A stretch of 9,446 nt of DNA from an uncultured beta proteobacterium (GTDB lineage: Bacteria > Pseudomonadota > Gammaproteobacteria > Burkholderiales > Burkholderiaceae_C): positions 1 through 9,446 of the forward strand of contig CAJASG010000697.1 in the NCBI GenBank assembly GCA_903944555.1, written 5' to 3'. The translations under genes and the position numbers were made by a program. Positions 7,686-9,446 of the stretch are shown piece by piece. The notes beneath the pieces were generated by a model. That model saw only the letters and a list, made by a program, of their open reading frames with translations. It was not told where the DNA came from and made no database searches. Position 1 is the first letter of the stretch; every line of letters starts with the position of its first letter.

Positions 7686-7883
7686 ATGAACAACCCTGTT
7701 CGGCAAGGCGCGTTAGCCACGCTTGCGCTGGATGTTGGCTTGGTCCTGCTTTGCGGCTTTATTACCGTGATGTTTTGGGAGGGCTATCGCGTGGTGGCCG
7801 TTGGCGTAATGGCGCTGTTGTTTTTGGCCATGATTGGCATGCTGATGCGCGAGGGTAAAGGGGGCGCCCGCCCTAAGCCTTGA
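7686..7883 (+). CDS. Small membrane protein of unknown function, two predicted membrane segments
   Basis: I do not recognise this 65-aa protein. It has two hydrophobic stretches, about 9-31 (ALATLALDVGLVLLCGFITV) and 34-53 (RVVAVGVMALLFLAMIGMLM), joined by a tight WEGY turn. The C-terminus is basic (REGKGGARPKP), so both ends are probably cytoplasmic. It begins 13 bases after the DUF883 stop, and an in-frame stop at 7656-7658 with no other start codon leaves this ATG as the only choice. The ribosome site is poor, so translation may depend on the upstream gene. In enterobacteria yqjD is followed by the small membrane genes yqjE and yqjK; this could be a functional counterpart, but I see no sequence support. 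The hydrophobic pattern and tight spacing make it a likely real gene. Confidence 0.68.
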   Translation: MNNPVRQGALATLALDVGLVLLCGFITVMFWEGYRVVAVGVMALLFLAMIGMLMREGKGGARPKP

Positions 7884-7936
7884 CGGCGTAAAACCAATAC
7901 CACGGGGCTGGGCTGCACCGTCCTTTTTCGCACACA

Positions 7937-8812
7937 ATGGCGGTCATGAAAAAAAATCCCCAGCAAGTAACCGAACGCCGCCTCGCAGATGCCTGGGCAG
8001 AATTACAGAACCACTCCAGCCAGGGCCATACGCTGGAGGCCGATGCCTATCGATTGGCTTTTGCCGACCCGGAATTTTTGCTCCGACGCGAAACGCGGGG
8101 GATCCGCTTTCAGCTGGAAATGCTCAAACCCGACCTGGACCAGACCGAGCAAGGTATTGAAAACACGGTGGTCGTTTTTGGCAGTGCCCGCTTCCCCGAC
8201 CCCGAAACAGCACAAGCGGCCTTGAACAAAGCACGGACCAGTGGCGACGAAGTGGCGTTGAACCTGGCCCAGCGCCACATACGCAACGCCCATTACTACG
8301 ATCAGGCCCGTCTGTTTGCCCGGCTCGTGGCAGACTTCAGTTCCCATCGGCGACTTGAAGAGCGTCTGTTCATTTGCACCGGCGGCGGCCCTGGCATCAT
8401 GGAAGCGGCCAACCGCGGTGCGCATGAAATGGGCGCGCCCAACGTGGGCCTGAACATCGCCCTGCCCCACGAGCAAAGTGGCAACCGCTTCATCACCCCC
8501 ACGCTGAGCTTCAAGTTCCACTACTTTGCCCTGCGCAAAATGCATTTCATGATGCGGGCCAAAGCGCTGGTGGCCTTCCCTGGTGGCTTTGGCACGCTGG
8601 ACGAACTGTTTGAAGTGATCACGCTGGTGCAGACCGGCAAGTCCAAGCCGGTGCCCATCGTGTTGTTTGGCTCAGACTACTGGAAGCGCCTATTCAACTT
8701 TGAGGTGTTGATCGAAGAAGGCGCCATTTCGCCCGACGACCTGAAACTCATCACCTACGTGGATACGCCCGAAGACGCCTGGGAAGCGATTCGCGCTTTT
8801 TACAGCCTCTGA
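7937..8812 (+). CDS. LOG family (TIGR00730) protein, probable nucleoside-monophosphate phosphoribohydrolase
   Basis: LOG-family enzymes split nucleoside 5'-monophosphates (AMP or cytokinin nucleotides) into base and ribose 5-phosphate; many bacterial members were once called lysine decarboxylases. This protein is 291 aa with a Rossmann-like core: VVVFGSARF (78-86), ICTGGGPGIMEAANRGAH (146-163), Arg200-Lys201 and the hallmark PGGFGTLDE (215-223) with its catalytic-site Glu. An N-terminal extension of about 75 residues and an insert near 90-135 make it longer than plant-type LOGs (about 200 aa), as in a common proteobacterial subgroup. The ATG at 7946 is an equally good start. ACAAT just before 7939 resembles a -10 box, so a near-leaderless transcript from its own promoter is possible. 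Substrate preference is not visible. It may be functionally linked to the PRPP synthase gene upstream, since ribose 5-phosphate is that enzyme's substrate. Confidence 0.92.
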   Translation: MAVMKKNPQQVTERRLADAWAELQNHSSQGHTLEADAYRLAFADPEFLLRRETRGIRFQLEMLKPDLDQTEQGIENTVVVFGSARFPDPETAQAALNKARTSGDEVALNLAQRHIRNAHYYDQARLFARLVADFSSHRRLEERLFICTGGGPGIMEAANRGAHEMGAPNVGLNIALPHEQSGNRFITPTLSFKFHYFALRKMHFMMRAKALVAFPGGFGTLDELFEVITLVQTGKSKPVPIVLFGSDYWKRLFNFEVLIEEGAISPDDLKLITYVDTPEDAWEAIRAFYSL

Positions 8813-8814
8813 AC

Positions 8815-8842
8815 ACGCTTTAAACAGCGTCAGGCTCGCTGT
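8815..8842. terminator. Weak overlapping hairpins at the convergent junction
   Basis: Two mutually exclusive hairpins lie where the LOG and rmuC genes meet: ACGCT/AGCGT (8815-8819 with 8826-8830) and ACAGCG/CGCTGT (8824-8829 with 8837-8842). Read on the - strand the second is followed by TTTAAAG, a poor terminator for rmuC. Neither has a real T run, so the call is tentative. Confidence 0.2.
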
Positions 8843-9446
8843 CAAAGTCCTTGTCCATGGGAATCAGGGCCTGCACCTGACCATCGGGCAAGGCTTCCAC
8901 CTTTTTCAGTGCCCGGCCCATGGCGCGGCTGCGGGTCTCGGCACTGTCCAGGGTCTTGAGCACGGTCTCAGTCTGTGACTTGACCTTAGCCAGCACATCG
9001 CCGAACTTGCCAAACTCGGTTTTCACCGCACCCAGCACCTGCCACACCTCGCTGGAGCGCTTCTCCAGCGCCAGTGTTCGGAACCCCATTTGAAGGGAGC
9101 TGAGCATGGCCAACAGGGTCGTGGGGCCAGCCAGCGTAATGCGGTGCTCGCGCTGCAGGGCTTCCATCAAGCCGGGCCTGCGCAGCACCTCGGCATACAG
9201 ACCTTCGGTGGGCAAAAACAAAATAGCAAAGTCCGTGGTGTAAGGCGGCTCCACGTATTTTTCACTGATTGACTTGGCCTCCAGCCGAATGCGCATCTCC
9301 AGCCCCTTGGCCGCCGCCTCGGCTGCCACCGCGTCGGCGCGTTCCTGCGCGTCCAGCAGCCGCTCATAGTCCTCATTGGGGAACTTGGCATCAATGGGCA
9401 ACCACAAAGGCACGCCATCGCTGGACTTGCCGGGGAGCTTGATGGC
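8820..9446 (-). CDS. rmuC: DNA recombination protein RmuC, C-terminal part (5' end outside window)
   Basis: RmuC proteins limit DNA inversions and rearrangements and carry a predicted nuclease-like core related to restriction-enzyme folds. The last 208 residues are in the window, and the reading frame is open to the right edge. The family hallmark WLPIDAKFPNEDYERLLDA is near the start of the visible part; its D-x-K is part of the predicted active site. It is followed by YVEPPYTTDFAILFLPTEGL, ITLAGPTTLLAMLSSLQMGF and the C-terminal helical region WQVLGAVKTEFGKFGDVLAK. The acidic tail (MDKDFDSEPDAV) is ordinary. The usual N-terminal membrane helix and coiled-coil must lie beyond the window. The GTG at 9411-9413 is an internal valine codon, not the start. 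It converges on the LOG gene with 7 bases between stops. Confidence 0.95.
   Translation of the reverse strand, partial: AIKLPGKSSDGVPLWLPIDAKFPNEDYERLLDAQERADAVAAEAAAKGLEMRIRLEAKSISEKYVEPPYTTDFAILFLPTEGLYAEVLRRPGLMEALQREHRITLAGPTTLLAMLSSLQMGFRTLALEKRSSEVWQVLGAVKTEFGKFGDVLAKVKSQTETVLKTLDSAETRSRAMGRALKKVEALPDGQVQALIPMDKDFDSEPDAV

Noticed and set aside
7884..7936. Possible terminator before the LOG gene (ACGG/CCGT stem followed by CTTTTT)
   Set aside because: The stem is only 4 bp with a 12-base loop; the T run is suggestive but the hairpin is too weak to call.
1..9446. Mobile element, CRISPR array, toxin-antitoxin or phage defence system
   Set aside because: I found no transposase, integrase, repeat array, small toxin/antitoxin pair or defence domain on either strand; gene content is metabolic and transport.

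Overview
The window looks like ordinary chromosome from a GC-rich betaproteobacterium, most likely Burkholderiales in or near the Comamonadaceae (Rhodoferax/Polaromonas-like). This is inferred from protein character, codon use and gene content; no rRNA or marker tree is available. There are no tRNAs, rRNAs, IS elements, CRISPR arrays, phage genes or long repeats, and no stretch over 300 bases lacks a gene.

Layout, left to right. (1) The 3' end of efp (elongation factor P) on the + strand is closed by a strong UUCG-loop terminator. (2) A three-gene operon on the - strand, read right to left, encodes a MacB/LolD-type ABC ATPase, a duplicated-FtsX permease and a HlyD/MacA-type periplasmic adaptor. 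These are the inner-membrane and periplasmic parts of a tripartite exporter; no TolC-type outer-membrane partner is present. (3) Diverging from it across a short gap that holds an inverted repeat, a + strand pair encodes a long-form thymidine phosphorylase of the AMP-phosphorylase type and a divergent ribose-phosphate pyrophosphokinase. The two are translationally coupled (TGATG overlap). (4) Two small membrane-protein genes follow: a DUF883/ElaB/YqjD-like protein and an unrecognised 65-aa protein with two membrane segments. (5) A LOG-family (TIGR00730) phosphoribohydrolase-like gene on + converges, with a 7-base gap, on (6) the 3' part of rmuC on -, which runs off the right edge.

The most interesting part is the centre-right. 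A nucleotide/nucleoside phosphorylase, a PRPP synthase homologue and a LOG-type nucleoside-monophosphate phosphoribohydrolase homologue lie within 4 kb. All three families handle ribose phosphates linked to nucleobases. A plausible reading, which is inference, is a nucleotide-salvage or ribose-phosphate recycling module: phosphorolysis of nucleotides to base plus ribose 1,5-bisphosphate, release of ribose 5-phosphate from nucleoside monophosphates, and formation of PRPP. Both members of the coupled pair have motif variants that differ from the housekeeping bacterial enzymes and recall archaeal-type ones.
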